Part shown: positions 8,057 to 17,300 of the stretch, piece after piece
How positions within the stretch are numbered: position 1 is the stretch's first letter
Layout: each line of letters opens with the position of its first letter
Assembly: GCA_028228615.1 (NCBI GenBank)
Contig: JAOJBS010000012.1
Location: 1 to 63,436 of the forward strand
Origin: UBA4421 sp028228615
GTDB lineage: Bacteria > Pseudomonadota > Gammaproteobacteria > Pseudomonadales > Azotimanducaceae
Direction of reading: 5' to 3'
DNA: 63,436 nt
Position numbers and translations under genes: made by a program
Notes under the pieces: generated by a model
Told to the model about the DNA's origin: nothing
The model's input: only the letters and a program-made list of their open reading frames with translations
Databases searched by the model: none

Positions 8057-9721
8057 ATGTTAGAAGACAATGGCGAAAATCAAGATTTAGACAAGGCCAA
8101 AGAAATAGCTGCAGCGGAAAACGCGGCAGAAAACTCCACACCCGAAACAGCCGCCGAGGCGTCTGAACAAAGGGCAGAACAAGAGAACGAGACAGTTGAA
8201 ACTACTGTAGAAGAAACCGCTGCGGAAACCGATTCCGAGCAAGTAAGCGATACGGCAAACCAAGCCGATAACGACAGCGAGCGCGAAATCAGCAACGAGG
8301 CCGTTGCAGAGGCTAATATACAAGCCCCTGAAGAAAGCGCTCACGATGGTAGCCACGCGACCACTGAAGAGGTAGTTGAAGAAACTGCTGAAGTAGCTGC
8401 TGAGGAAACCGTCAGCGAAACACCTGCTGCCGAAGAGTCTGCCGTTGAAGAGACTGTCGCTGAAGAAACAAATTTCGCGGCAGCTAGCGAAACAGAGGCT
8501 GTGGTTGATGACGTTGCGGAAACAGAAGAAGCTGAAGCGGCATCAGAAACCGCAGACGAGTACGAACCCGTGCGATTCCAAGAACTCGCGCTCCCAGCAC
8601 CACTGGTAGCCGCAGTAGACGAACTAGGCTTTGAATTTTGCACGCCTATCCAAGGCAGATCACTGCCGTTTAGCCTATCCGACTACGACGTTACCGGCCA
8701 AGCACAAACAGGCACCGGCAAGACTGCCGCGTTTTTAATCACCCTATTCACCCGCTTCTGGGAAAACCCTCTACAAACAGAACAAGCCTCGGGCACACCT
8801 CGCGCATTGGTCCTAGCACCCACACGAGAACTGGCCATGCAAATTGAGGGCGACGCACAGGGCCTAAGCAAGCACATGGGCATGCGCACAGTTTGCGTAG
8901 TAGGCGGCATGGACTACGGCAAGCAGCGCGAAGAACTTGAAGAAGGCCCAGTAGATGTATTGGTTGCCACACCAGGCAGACTGATAGATTTTGTTGAGCG
9001 ACGAGAAATCAATCTACGCGAAGTAGAAGTACTGGTCATTGATGAAGCAGACCGCATGCTCGACATGGGCTTTATCCCAGACGTACGCCGCATTGTTCTG
9101 CAAACACCGCACAAGCGAAAGCGCCAAACATTGTTCTTCTCCGCAACGTTTAACGATGCTGTTATGCGCTTAGCACAATCTTGGACCATCGACGCAGAGC
9201 ACATTATTGTTGAACCCGAGAGCGTAGCAACCGACACCGTAGATCAGAAGTTCTGGTTGGTCGGCGCACGAGAAAGACAAAAAGTACTGTTTCAATTCTT
9301 ATCCCACGCACAACCTGAACGAGCAATCATTTTTGCTAACAGACGCGATCAAACCCACCGCATAGTTGAATTTCTGCGGAAGAAAGACATACCCTGTGAA
9401 GCACTGGCTGGCGACGTGCCACAACGTAAGCGTATGGCAACCTTGGCCCGTTTCAAAGAAGGCAAATTACGCTACCTTATAGCAACAGATGTTGCTGGTC
9501 GTGGCATCCATGTGGATGGCGTAACCCATGTTGTAAATTACGAACTACCTGACGATTCAGAAGACTACGTACACCGCATTGGCCGTACCGGACGCGCTGG
9601 GGCATCCGGTACATCTATCAGCTTTGTATCTGAAGATGACGCGTTTAATCTACCTGCGTTGGAGCAATATCTGGGTACTCAGATCAAATGCATTCAGCCT
9701 GATTTGCTGCCAGACAGCTAA
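8057..9721 (+). CDS. rhlB: DEAD-box RNA helicase, RhlB-like, with acidic N-terminal extension
   Basis: 554 aa. Residues 1 to about 170 are a Glu/Ala/Thr/Val-rich, almost lysine-free stretch with no predicted fold. The helicase core follows: Q-motif region (FCTPIQ), QTGTGKT (motif I, about residue 218), PTRELA, TPGR, DEAD (about residue 329), SAT, RGIHVDG and HRIGRTGR. The short C-terminal end with NLPALEQYLG resembles RhlB, the helicase of the RNA degradosome, more than RhlE or DeaD. Pseudomonas RhlB also carries an N-terminal extension, but not so acidic. It follows the aminotransferase by 11 bp. The paralog assignment is moderately sure; helicase function is very sure. Confidence 0.85.
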   Translation: MLEDNGENQDLDKAKEIAAAENAAENSTPETAAEASEQRAEQENETVETTVEETAAETDSEQVSDTANQADNDSEREISNEAVAEANIQAPEESAHDGSHATTEEVVEETAEVAAEETVSETPAAEESAVEETVAEETNFAAASETEAVVDDVAETEEAEAASETADEYEPVRFQELALPAPLVAAVDELGFEFCTPIQGRSLPFSLSDYDVTGQAQTGTGKTAAFLITLFTRFWENPLQTEQASGTPRALVLAPTRELAMQIEGDAQGLSKHMGMRTVCVVGGMDYGKQREELEEGPVDVLVATPGRLIDFVERREINLREVEVLVIDEADRMLDMGFIPDVRRIVLQTPHKRKRQTLFFSATFNDAVMRLAQSWTIDAEHIIVEPESVATDTVDQKFWLVGARERQKVLFQFLSHAQPERAIIFANRRDQTHRIVEFLRKKDIPCEALAGDVPQRKRMATLARFKEGKLRYLIATDVAGRGIHVDGVTHVVNYELPDDSEDYVHRIGRTGRAGASGTSISFVSEDDAFNLPALEQYLGTQIKCIQPDLLPDS

Positions 9722-9756
9722 GGGACGCAGTCTAAACTGCGGGTTGGAAAAGACTT

Positions 9757-10620
9757 ATGACTGAACAAAAAACAGACGACGCTGCAACCCAAAACTCGTC
9801 TACCGTCACCCAAGTGGCGGTAGTTCAGCATAATGCAGGCATAGATGTGGAGACTAACTTAAGCAAGTTAGAACAACTCTCCACACAGGCCGCCAGCGAG
9901 GGCGCGCAACTTATCACATGGCCCGAAGCGTTCGCATACCTGGGCCGACACGACGGCAAAAAAGAAATCTTGGAATCTCTTAGCGAGGGCGGGCCAATCC
10001 TTGCACGCTGCCAAGCATTAGCCCGCAAGCTGCGCTGCCACTTACTGTTGGGAGGCTTCCACGAAGCAGTTGAGGGCGATCCCGACCGCTGTTACAACAC
10101 CAGCGTGTACTTAGACGAAACGGGCAGCATTCGCGCAAGCTATAGAAAAATACACCTATTCGACGTAAGCATTCCAAACGGCCCACAGCTCATGGAATCA
10201 AAGCAAACTGCGCCGGGTGAAAAAGCCGTGTGTGCAGACTCACCAATGGGCAGCCTGGGCCTAACCATTTGCTACGATGTGCGCTTCCCTAACTTATACC
10301 AACGCTTAGCCGGTATGGGCGCGGTTGCTATGACAGTACCTTCAGCATTTACCGCCACCACTGGCGCAGCCCACTGGCACACGTTGCTCCGCGCTCGAGC
10401 CATTGAAACCCAGAGCTATGTCATTGCCCCTGCGCAACATGGCGCGCACAGCGCCAACCGCGCGTCCTACGGACACTCACTCATTGTCGACCCATGGGGC
10501 ACGGTCATTGCCGAACTGCCCGAGGGCGACGGTTACGTTATTGCCAGCGTAGACAGCGAAGAAGTACACAGAATTAGGCGCGAAGTACCCAGTCTTGCTA
10601 ACCAAAGGCCCATAAGCTAA
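9757..10620 (+). CDS. carbon-nitrogen hydrolase (Nit1-type omega-amidase / deaminated glutathione amidase-like)
   Basis: 287-aa nitrilase-superfamily enzyme. The Glu-Lys-Cys triad is visible: Glu in WPEAFAYLG (about residue 56), Lys in YRKIHLFDV (about residue 130) and Cys in LTICYDVRFPNLY (about residue 173). The YRKIHLFDV and RFPNLYQRLA wording is typical of the Nit1/YbeM group that cleaves deaminated glutathione, a metabolite-repair role. The first ~18 residues are a hydrophilic tail. It lies 35 bp after the helicase and 3 bp before the AI-2E family gene, clearly in one operon. The exact substrate is inferred from subfamily resemblance. Confidence 0.88.
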   Translation: MTEQKTDDAATQNSSTVTQVAVVQHNAGIDVETNLSKLEQLSTQAASEGAQLITWPEAFAYLGRHDGKKEILESLSEGGPILARCQALARKLRCHLLLGGFHEAVEGDPDRCYNTSVYLDETGSIRASYRKIHLFDVSIPNGPQLMESKQTAPGEKAVCADSPMGSLGLTICYDVRFPNLYQRLAGMGAVAMTVPSAFTATTGAAHWHTLLRARAIETQSYVIAPAQHGAHSANRASYGHSLIVDPWGTVIAELPEGDGYVIASVDSEEVHRIRREVPSLANQRPIS

Positions 10621-10623
10621 ACC

Positions 10624-11778
10624 ATGAGCAATCAACTAGAACAACACGCTCCTCGCGGCAGCGGCCAAATTATTTTCTTACTCGCCGCGCTCATCATCAT
10701 CGCAGCGGGACTCAAATCTGCCCAAGAAATTATGGTGCCATTTTTGTTGGCTGCATTTATAGCCACCATCGCCGCAACACCGATGTTTTGGATTCGTTCC
10801 AAAGGCGTACCGGCAGGCGTTGCATTAGCATTGGTGGTGGTTGGTATATTCACCGCTCTTTTATTAATCGGCGCGGTAGCCACACAGTCCACGTCAGCGT
10901 TTATCGCCAAGTTACCCTTCTACCAAGAAAGACTGATTAGCATTCAAGGCGACCTTGTTGTGGCGCTAGAAGGCTTCGGTATTCCAGTGGATTTGTCCAA
11001 GCTACTTGAAGGATTTTCACTCAGCTCAGCACTTAAGTTTGCTGGTTCCACATTGGCAAGCCTAGGTAATTTATTGAGCAATGGCTTTCTCATCATTCTC
11101 ACAGTTATTTTTATTCTCGCCGAAGCCACTAGCTTTTACCCAAAGTTAAACTCCGTTTTGAGCAACCCACAGCGCGACTTGGTGTACTTCACACGTTTCG
11201 CCAACAACATGAATCGTTACGTGGCTCTGAAAACCTCCATGAGCCTGCTCACCGGCTTACTGGTGTCTGTTGCCTTGTGGATATTAGACATCGACTTCCC
11301 AATCCTTTGGGGCCTGCTGGCTTTTCTGCTTAATTTCATCCCAACCATTGGCTCAATTTTTGCGGCCATACCACCGTTACTATTAGCCCTCATTCAACAT
11401 AGTCCAAGCGCAGCTGGCGCTGTAGCATTGGTTTTTTTCCTCATCAACATGGGCGTAGGCAACGTTTTGGAACCTCGTTACATGGGCAAGGGCTTGGACC
11501 TCTCCACGTTGGTAGTGTTTTTGTCTCTGATTTTTTGGGGCTGGATACTGGGTACAGTAGGCATGTTTCTTTCTGTACCGCTAACCATGACCGGTAAGAT
11601 CGCTATGGAAGCCAACCCAAGAACAGTGTGGTTAGCGCGACTACTCGGACAAGGTGCAGACAGTGAGCTGCCTCCAGCCGCTACAATTGAGCAAGATACA
11701 GCGCCTACCACGACCCAAAATCAAACCCAGAGTCCGCCTCTAAACCAGAGTCCTTCTCAGCACGAGTCCGATAACTAA
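10624..11778 (+). CDS. AI-2E family transporter (PerM-like membrane protein)
   Basis: 384-aa integral membrane protein with seven or eight hydrophobic helices and the family pattern: an N-terminal pair of helices, a central soluble loop (about residues 95-140), then the DFPILWGLLAFLLNFIPTIG region and NVLEPRYMGKGL, which are hallmarks of the AI-2E/PerM superfamily. The hydrophilic C-terminal tail is Gln/Pro/Thr-rich. Members export diverse small molecules or exchange ions; transport of autoinducer-2 was shown for only a few, so the substrate is open. It follows the amidase by 3 bp, and its TAA shares one base with the hisC ATG (TAATG), a coupling arrangement. Confidence 0.9.
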   Translation: MSNQLEQHAPRGSGQIIFLLAALIIIAAGLKSAQEIMVPFLLAAFIATIAATPMFWIRSKGVPAGVALALVVVGIFTALLLIGAVATQSTSAFIAKLPFYQERLISIQGDLVVALEGFGIPVDLSKLLEGFSLSSALKFAGSTLASLGNLLSNGFLIILTVIFILAEATSFYPKLNSVLSNPQRDLVYFTRFANNMNRYVALKTSMSLLTGLLVSVALWILDIDFPILWGLLAFLLNFIPTIGSIFAAIPPLLLALIQHSPSAAGAVALVFFLINMGVGNVLEPRYMGKGLDLSTLVVFLSLIFWGWILGTVGMFLSVPLTMTGKIAMEANPRTVWLARLLGQGADSELPPAATIEQDTAPTTTQNQTQSPPLNQSPSQHESDN

Positions 11779-12857
11779 TGAGTCAATTTGAACGGCCAAA
11801 CATTGCGGCCATGCAAGGGTATAGCTCCGGCGAGCAACCCTTAGAAAAAGAAACGATTAAACTCAACACCAACGAAAACCCGTTTCCTGCCAGCGCAAAA
11901 GTGCAGGCAGCATTAATGGATTTTGCAACAGCAGACCTTAGAGTTTACCCACAACCCACCGCAGACAAATTACGTGATGCCATTGCCGCGCATCATGGCC
12001 TGACGCGGGATCATGTAATGCTCACCCACGCAGGTGACGAAGCACTGCGACTGGCCATTACAACCTTTGTTGAACCGGGCGGCACGCTGGGCACTACAGA
12101 TCCAAGCTATTCCCTGTACCCCGTGCTTAGCAAAATTCAAGATGCCACAATGCAAACCCTCGCATTGGAAGAAGACTGGTCTATTCCAAACACATTTGCT
12201 CAGGCTATGACACAACATAAAGCCCAGCTAACTTGTTTGGTGAACCCCCATGCGCCTAGCGGGCACCTTACGCCGCTAGCGACCATTGAGGCCATCGCAG
12301 AAAATATCAGCGGCGTATTATTAGTAGATGAAGCTTATATCGACTTTGTCGATCCGAGCGTTGCCTATTCCACCAAAAATTTGCTTAACGCTCGAGACAA
12401 CGTACTCGTGCTACGCACCTTCAGCAAAGGCTACAGCTTGGCGGGATTACGCCTAGGCTACTTACTTGGCGACCCAGAACTGATCAAACCCATGCTGGAA
12501 AAAACCCGCGACAGTTACAATGTAGACGCCATCAGCCAAGCCCTAGGTTTAGCAGCAATAGAAGATCAGGCCTACGCCCAGGAAACATGGCGAGTTGTGC
12601 GCGAAGAAAGACAGGTGCTGAGTGATGCACTCAGTGCAATAGGCTTTAGCTGCCCCGCAAGTGAAGCCAATTTTTTACTCGCCACAATGCCAGAGGAAAT
12701 TGACGCAGAAGGGTTGTACGAAGCACTGAAAGCCAAAAGTATTTTGGTGCGCTATTTCCCAACACCAAGACTCAAAGACAAACTACGCATCACAGTAGGC
12801 ACTGCGGAACAAAACGAAAAGTTGATCGCCACCATACGCCAGCTGATCACGCGCTAA
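11778..12857 (+). CDS. hisC: histidinol-phosphate aminotransferase
   Basis: 359-aa fold type I PLP aminotransferase. Landmarks: LNTNENPF (about residue 28), YPQPTADKLR, VNPHAPSGH (the usual NPNNPTG is altered to NPHAPSG), VDEAYIDF and the Schiff-base lysine in TFSKGYSLAGLRLGY (about residue 217). It catalyses the glutamate-dependent amination of imidazole acetol phosphate in histidine synthesis; related enzymes also act on aromatic amino acids. It is translationally coupled to the preceding AI-2E family gene and away from other his genes, so a second copy or a broader specificity is possible. Confidence 0.88.
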   Translation: MSQFERPNIAAMQGYSSGEQPLEKETIKLNTNENPFPASAKVQAALMDFATADLRVYPQPTADKLRDAIAAHHGLTRDHVMLTHAGDEALRLAITTFVEPGGTLGTTDPSYSLYPVLSKIQDATMQTLALEEDWSIPNTFAQAMTQHKAQLTCLVNPHAPSGHLTPLATIEAIAENISGVLLVDEAYIDFVDPSVAYSTKNLLNARDNVLVLRTFSKGYSLAGLRLGYLLGDPELIKPMLEKTRDSYNVDAISQALGLAAIEDQAYAQETWRVVREERQVLSDALSAIGFSCPASEANFLLATMPEEIDAEGLYEALKAKSILVRYFPTPRLKDKLRITVGTAEQNEKLIATIRQLITR

Positions 12858-12898
12858 GCCAATTTGGCTAACTGCCAAGACAAAATGAAAGGGTTCAA

Positions 12899-13369
12899 AT
12901 GAGCAAACACCTACTCAATGACGAAAAAATTGCAGCACTGCCCATCACTCGGGTACAACACCAATTTAACGACAATGCTATTCGCTCAACAAAAACCCTC
13001 AGTTCCGCCACGGGCATGCAGCGCTTAGGCATACACCTCGTCACCATCAGCCAAGGGAACGACTCCACTACCCACCATTATCATGATGCCGACGAAGAAT
13101 TTATTTACATTGTTTCTGGCAAAGGCATTGCACGTATTGGCGAGGAATTATTCGAAGTAGGTCCCGGAGACTTTATGGGTTTTCCAGCACCGTCAGATGC
13201 CCACAGCTTGCACAACCCAAATGCCGAAGATCTGGTTTACCTCATGGGTGGCGAAGGCTGGCCTGTAGACGTAGTTCATTACCCAGAGATAAAGCGCAGC
13301 ATGACCCGCTCACATGGCAAGCGTGCCTACTCCGACTGGGACGACATTACTGAAGTTAAAAGCCGCTAG
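12899..13369 (+). CDS. cupin-domain protein
   Basis: 156-aa single-domain cupin. Motif 1 is THHYHDADEEFIYIVSGKG (His-His-Glu ligands, about residues 60-77) and motif 2 is PGDFMGFPAPSDAHSLHN (about residues 94-111), giving a 3-His/1-Glu metal site. The C-terminal part with HYPEIKRSMTRSHGKRAYSDWDD resembles a group of small cupins of unknown function found in proteobacteria. It may be a dioxygenase, isomerase or binding protein. AAAGGG lies just upstream of the ATG. It is 41 bp after hisC and probably its last co-transcribed neighbour. Confidence 0.85.
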   Translation: MSKHLLNDEKIAALPITRVQHQFNDNAIRSTKTLSSATGMQRLGIHLVTISQGNDSTTHHYHDADEEFIYIVSGKGIARIGEELFEVGPGDFMGFPAPSDAHSLHNPNAEDLVYLMGGEGWPVDVVHYPEIKRSMTRSHGKRAYSDWDDITEVKSR

Positions 13370-13573
13370 CGTCGGCAACGCCATTTGGCGAAAGCGGTAA
13401 GGTCGAGTACCCTTTACTCGCTTCTATGAGTGCACCCGTTGTGCGAAAGGGGCAAAAACCTGTCACCACTTTTGACCAGTGCATTAGTCGATACTATCTT
13501 TGACAGCTTGTTTGACACTATATTTGGCAAAATAACTGACAGAATAATTTACAAATAATTAAGAGGAGGGGAT

Positions 13574-14479
13574 ATGACTCAGCTACCCGCAGTGAGCCTT
13601 GCCGCCGTACCCGGCCGCAGATTACAAACCATCGAAATCGCCAAAGAAATTGAAAAGAAAGGTTTCCCCGGCATCTTCGGACCTAGCCTAGGTGACAGCC
13701 TTTCTCTTTGTAACGCCATCGCGCTGGCTACAACTGATGTCATGATCGGCACAAGTATTACTCCTATATATACACGCAACGTTACCGACTTCGCGCAAAC
13801 AGCGGGTTTTCTGCACGAAGTGTCCAATGGTCGCTTTCGTTTTGGTGTCGGCGTCAGCCACGCACCTGCACTCAACAGAATGGGTATTACCGCGGGTAAG
13901 CCACTGGGAGACATGCGTAAGTTTGTTGAAGACATGCACGCGGTGCCACGAGTTGGCGACATGCCCCCTATCGTTTTAGCAACCCTGCGCGACAAAATGA
14001 TTCAGTTGGCCCAAGAAATCGGGGGCGGCATGGTATTTGCCAACGGCGCACGCTCTTACATGAGCCATTCACTGGGCAACCTATCTGCCGAAACGCTCAG
14101 CAACGATGATTTCTTTATTGGCAACATGATTCCTACATGTGTCAGCGACGACAAAGCAGCCGCTGCTGCCGTTTGCCGCAAAACCCTGACCAGCTACGCG
14201 TTTCTACCCAACTATAGAAACTATTGGAAGGCCGCAGGTTTTGAAGAGGAAATGAATGGTGTTGAAGCCGCCATTGCCGAGAAGGACTATGACCGCGTAC
14301 CTGAATGCCTGTCTGACCGGTGGCTAGCAGACACCACGCTTTTTGGTAGCGCAGCTGAAGTACGCGAAGGCGTAGAAGCTTGGTTCGACGCGGGCATTAA
14401 GACCCCTATCATCGTACCGTCTTCAGCATCGGGGGGGCAGATTAAGGCATTGGAAGAATTCTTCGCCCTCTGGGCCTAG
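13574..14479 (+). CDS. luciferase-like (LLM class) flavin/F420-dependent oxidoreductase
   Basis: 301-aa TIM-barrel oxidoreductase of the bacterial luciferase superfamily. The N-terminal beta strand, IGTSITPIYTRN, the family phrase GRFRFGVGVSHAPALNRMGI and the IVLATLRDKMIQLAQEIGGG region are as expected for these enzymes. The cofactor (FMN or F420) cannot be told. The start is well defined by AAGAGGAGGGG seven bases upstream. It is preceded by a 204-bp gap after the cupin gene, which likely holds its own promoter, and followed 23 bp later by the SixA-like gene. Confidence 0.85.
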   Translation: MTQLPAVSLAAVPGRRLQTIEIAKEIEKKGFPGIFGPSLGDSLSLCNAIALATTDVMIGTSITPIYTRNVTDFAQTAGFLHEVSNGRFRFGVGVSHAPALNRMGITAGKPLGDMRKFVEDMHAVPRVGDMPPIVLATLRDKMIQLAQEIGGGMVFANGARSYMSHSLGNLSAETLSNDDFFIGNMIPTCVSDDKAAAAAVCRKTLTSYAFLPNYRNYWKAAGFEEEMNGVEAAIAEKDYDRVPECLSDRWLADTTLFGSAAEVREGVEAWFDAGIKTPIIVPSSASGGQIKALEEFFALWA

Positions 14480-14502
14480 TACCCAGTCACTCTACCCACT
14501 AC

Positions 14503-15009
14503 GTGCACCCGCCACTTGCCCCAATACGTAAGCTCCGACTCATCAGGCACGGCAACGCCGAGCCGAGTCGGTTTGGGCAAACGGATTATGCACGGCCACT
14601 AGATCAACGTGGCCTTGCAGATTTACACAACACCACCCAACAACTAATCGAACGTAGCGATAACACCGCAGATTGGTTGTGGGCTAGCTCAGCGGCGAGA
14701 ACCTCAACCACCGCACAAGCACTCTCAGCAATTTGCAATTGCCCCATGCAGCTAGAGGAAGATCTCTATCTAGCAGGCCCAGAATCCCTACTCAGCGTGC
14801 TACAAAGCACCCCTGAAGATTTTTATGACATCATACTGGTAGGCCACAACCCCGGCATTAGTATGTTGGCTGGACTGCTCAACAGCCCCGCGCAAACCAT
14901 TGAGCTAGACACTCTAGGTATAGTGGCGCTTACGTTCAAAGGCCAGTGGCAGGATTTGAACTTTGGTCAATGCCAGTTCCATGGCACCTACGACTACAAA
15001 ACACCTTAG
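14503..15009 (+). CDS. SixA-like phosphohistidine phosphatase
   Basis: 168-aa histidine phosphatase (phosphoglycerate mutase-like fold). The catalytic RHG box is in LRLIRHGNAEPS (about residue 15); the second phosphate-binding part SSAARTSTTAQ and the second catalytic histidine in ILVGHNPGIS (about residue 115) are present. The short form without extra domains and the KLRLIRHGNAEP start are typical of SixA, which removes phosphate from histidine phosphotransfer domains. It begins with GTG at 14503; no strong ribosome site is visible. It lies 23 bp after the LLM gene and converges with the methyltransferase gene. Confidence 0.8.
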   Translation: MHPPLAPIRKLRLIRHGNAEPSRFGQTDYARPLDQRGLADLHNTTQQLIERSDNTADWLWASSAARTSTTAQALSAICNCPMQLEEDLYLAGPESLLSVLQSTPEDFYDIILVGHNPGISMLAGLLNSPAQTIELDTLGIVALTFKGQWQDLNFGQCQFHGTYDYKTP

Positions 15010-15077
15010 CAGCCCGCAGAAAAAACCAGCCGCTTCGACCAGAGAAGAAGGACAAACCGCTTAGCTACAGTGTTAGT

Positions 15078-16094
15078 TCAGGCTATCGGTTTAAATATCT
15101 TTGCCACATAAAAACCATCCCAAGGCCCATCTGGCAACACACGCAAAGTCAGCGCCAAGTTCTCATTCAGTACCTTACCCAACCATTGAGTGAGTCCCGG
15201 CATTGAGTTGGGCGGATACTCAACAATAGGCATAAGCTGCGCATCGGTCTTTTTCAGCAATGACGCCACCACTAATTCGTTTTCATCCGGGGCAAAACTA
15301 CAGGTGCAATACAGCAAAGTACCGCCGGGGTTCAGCGCAGCATAAGCCGAGCGAATAAGACTCTTCTGTTTGCGCTGGGTTTCTTTAACCTTGCGCGGAC
15401 TCCAATGCTGATAGGTACTGGCATCAAGCCAATTCATGCGCGACTCAGACGAACAAGGCGCGTCTAACAAAACCCGATCAAATCGTTCTGGCACCGCACG
15501 CCCCACGCTGCGCCCATCACGCTGATAGAAATCGACATTGGTCACACCACAGCGCTGCAAGTTCGCCTGCATACGAAAGAACCTGCCACGTATCGGTTCT
15601 ACCGCAGCAAGCCTACCGGTGTTATTCATACGCGCGGCAATGGCTAAAGTTTTACCGCCGGGCGCGGCGGCTAAGTCCAGTATCTCTTCGTCTTGTTGAG
15701 GGTTGAGTATCGAAACCGCAAAATAGCTGGCCGGATTTTGAATATAAATTTGCCCGCTTTCGGCGCTCCCATGCTGAGAAATACCCGCCTCTCGAGCCAC
15801 TGAATACAAACCAGGCAGCAACGGCACTTGCTCGCCCAACGAGCCGCCCAAGTGTTGTTTTAATGACTCAACCAGTTGAACTTTGTCTGCCTCAGAATTT
15901 ATCTGCAGGTCATTCAACCAATAACTCGACACGGTCTTTTGCCCAAGTTCATGAATAATTCTGCCGGCTTGCGCTGACCCAAAAACCGCCTCAAGACGCT
16001 GACAAAAATCCTCGGCAAACTGAAAATCCTGGGGCAATTGCGCAACCAACTCTGGGTTAGCGGGGAGCACTACAAATTTATTTGCTTTCGCCAC
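15078..16094 (-). CDS. RsmB/NOP family RNA cytosine-C5 methyltransferase
   Basis: 338-aa AdoMet-dependent RNA m5C methyltransferase. Visible are motif I ILDLAAAPGGKT (about residue 133), motif IV DAPCSS with one catalytic Cys (about residue 216) and motif VI LLYCTCSFAPDENE with the second Cys (about residue 270). The N-terminal ~100 residues form the usual RNA-contact region. There is no NusB-like domain, so it is nearer RsmF-type or other NOP-family enzymes than classical RsmB; the target nucleotide is unknown. The start is GTG at 16094 with GAGAG upstream. It is divergent from the VOC gene. Confidence 0.86.
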   Translation of the reverse strand: MAKANKFVVLPANPELVAQLPQDFQFAEDFCQRLEAVFGSAQAGRIIHELGQKTVSSYWLNDLQINSEADKVQLVESLKQHLGGSLGEQVPLLPGLYSVAREAGISQHGSAESGQIYIQNPASYFAVSILNPQQDEEILDLAAAPGGKTLAIAARMNNTGRLAAVEPIRGRFFRMQANLQRCGVTNVDFYQRDGRSVGRAVPERFDRVLLDAPCSSESRMNWLDASTYQHWSPRKVKETQRKQKSLIRSAYAALNPGGTLLYCTCSFAPDENELVVASLLKKTDAQLMPIVEYPPNSMPGLTQWLGKVLNENLALTLRVLPDGPWDGFYVAKIFKPIA

Positions 16095-16248
16095 GACGTA
16101 AAATCTCTCAATTGCCTTTGCTTATAACTATTTAGATGGATAAACAGCCAAAAATGGATACCACCCGCTCTTTCTGCAACGGTAGTATTAGACAAAGTAT
16201 AGGGTGTAAAAACACCGCTTCGTATCATTATTCACAGGAGCCACTTTC

Positions 16249-16917
16249 TTGAAACTCGCAAAACCTGCTTTAGACGTTGGCCTTTACACCAACCAACTGG
16301 ATCCCAGCCTGGCATTTTGGCAAGACCAAGTTGGCCTCACGTACAGCGAAATGTTGCCCTTGGGCGGCGGCGCGCGCCAACATCGACACGCCATTGGCGA
16401 CAGCGTGCTGAAGGTTAATCATAGCCGACACGAACTAGAGGCAGGCGACAGCGGGCTGAGCAAGCTCAGCATCTACAGTGCCTCGGTTGAGGAACCTGCC
16501 CAGCTTTTGGATCCAGACGGCAACGACATAGATCTTTGTCCTTTAACCGCCCAAAGCCCAAATTTATCTCTGACGCTAGCGGTGACCGACTTAGCCCGCA
16601 GCCAAGAATTCTATGCCCAAACCTTGGGGCTAGCCCAAGACGATGAAGGCGGCTTCCGTGCAGGCGCGTCGCAAATACTACTCACCCAAGGGGGTGAGTT
16701 AGGCGAAGTGCCACAAAAAGCACTGGGGCTGCGCTATATGACCTTTCAAATTTTTGATGTAGTGGCAGAGCACGCCTATGTAATCAGCCACGGCGGCAGT
16801 GAAGGCATGGCGCCAGTGCGGCTAGGCGACGTTGCCTTTATCAGCTTTGTGCGCGACCCAGACGGCAATTGGATAGAACTCAGCCAACGAAAATCTATTA
16901 CAGGGTCCCTGGCTTAA
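16249..16917 (+). CDS. double VOC (glyoxalase/bleomycin-resistance/dioxygenase) domain protein
   Basis: 222-aa protein with two vicinal-oxygen-chelate domains. The first runs from about residue 5 to 95 (VGLYTNQLDPSLAFWQDQVGL to LLDPDGNDIDLCPL) and the second from about 105 to 215 (LAVTDLARSQEFYAQTLGL to VRDPDGNWIEL). The phrases DPDGN and FY-x-x-xLGL mark the fold. Members may be lyases, dioxygenases or binding proteins; no reaction can be assigned. The start is TTG at 16249, supported by CAGGAG eight bases upstream and by the lack of an earlier in-frame ATG. Confidence 0.85.
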   Translation: MKLAKPALDVGLYTNQLDPSLAFWQDQVGLTYSEMLPLGGGARQHRHAIGDSVLKVNHSRHELEAGDSGLSKLSIYSASVEEPAQLLDPDGNDIDLCPLTAQSPNLSLTLAVTDLARSQEFYAQTLGLAQDDEGGFRAGASQILLTQGGELGEVPQKALGLRYMTFQIFDVVAEHAYVISHGGSEGMAPVRLGDVAFISFVRDPDGNWIELSQRKSITGSLA

Positions 16918-17059
16918 ACGCTAAAAACCACCATAAGGCGCGTAAGAATCTACGCAGGTCAGCCTGCTGTAGACTAAGAGCCACCTAATGGGTATACCTG
17001 TGCAAATGCATTTTAAAACATTAGGTTAAAACCTAAAAAACTTTATATTGGAGACACTC

Positions 17060-17272
17060 ATGGACTTTTTCTCATTCCTAGTACTGCTGGCCATTGCTTA
17101 CTTATTGTGGCGTATCAGCGATCAGCTACCCGATGTTTTGTATCGATTAAGTGAGATACAAAAAGACATTGCAGAGCTGAATAGACGCGGCGCTGAGGCC
17201 TCAAAAGAAACAACTGAGGCGACCAAAAAACCAGCGCCGAAGAAAAAGCCACAAGCAGACAGCGAAGCATAA
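17060..17272 (+). CDS. small single-pass membrane protein with Lys-rich tail
   Basis: 70-aa protein not recognised as a named family. Residues 1-20 are strongly hydrophobic (FFSFLVLLAIAYLLWRI) and form a membrane anchor. The following helix (LYRLSEIQKDIAELNRRG) looks like a short coiled coil and the tail is Lys/Ala/Pro-rich. The ATG at 17060 is set by GGAG six bases upstream. The next gene, another membrane protein with a coiled coil, starts 28 bp downstream, so the two may form a complex at the inner membrane. Confidence 0.7.
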   Translation: MDFFSFLVLLAIAYLLWRISDQLPDVLYRLSEIQKDIAELNRRGAEASKETTEATKKPAPKKKPQADSEA

Positions 17273-17300
17273 GTCTTGATAGGTACTCACACAGACGAAT

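Noticed and set aside
8080..8643. Long Ser/Ala/Val-rich open frames opposite the helicase gene
   Set aside because: They are the mirror of the Glu/Ala-rich head; GAA/GCT-rich DNA rarely makes stop codons on the other strand.
12850..12875. AGCCAA-T-TTGGCT palindrome after hisC as a terminator
   Set aside because: The stem is short with a one-base loop and no U-run follows; the cupin gene seems to be in the same operon.
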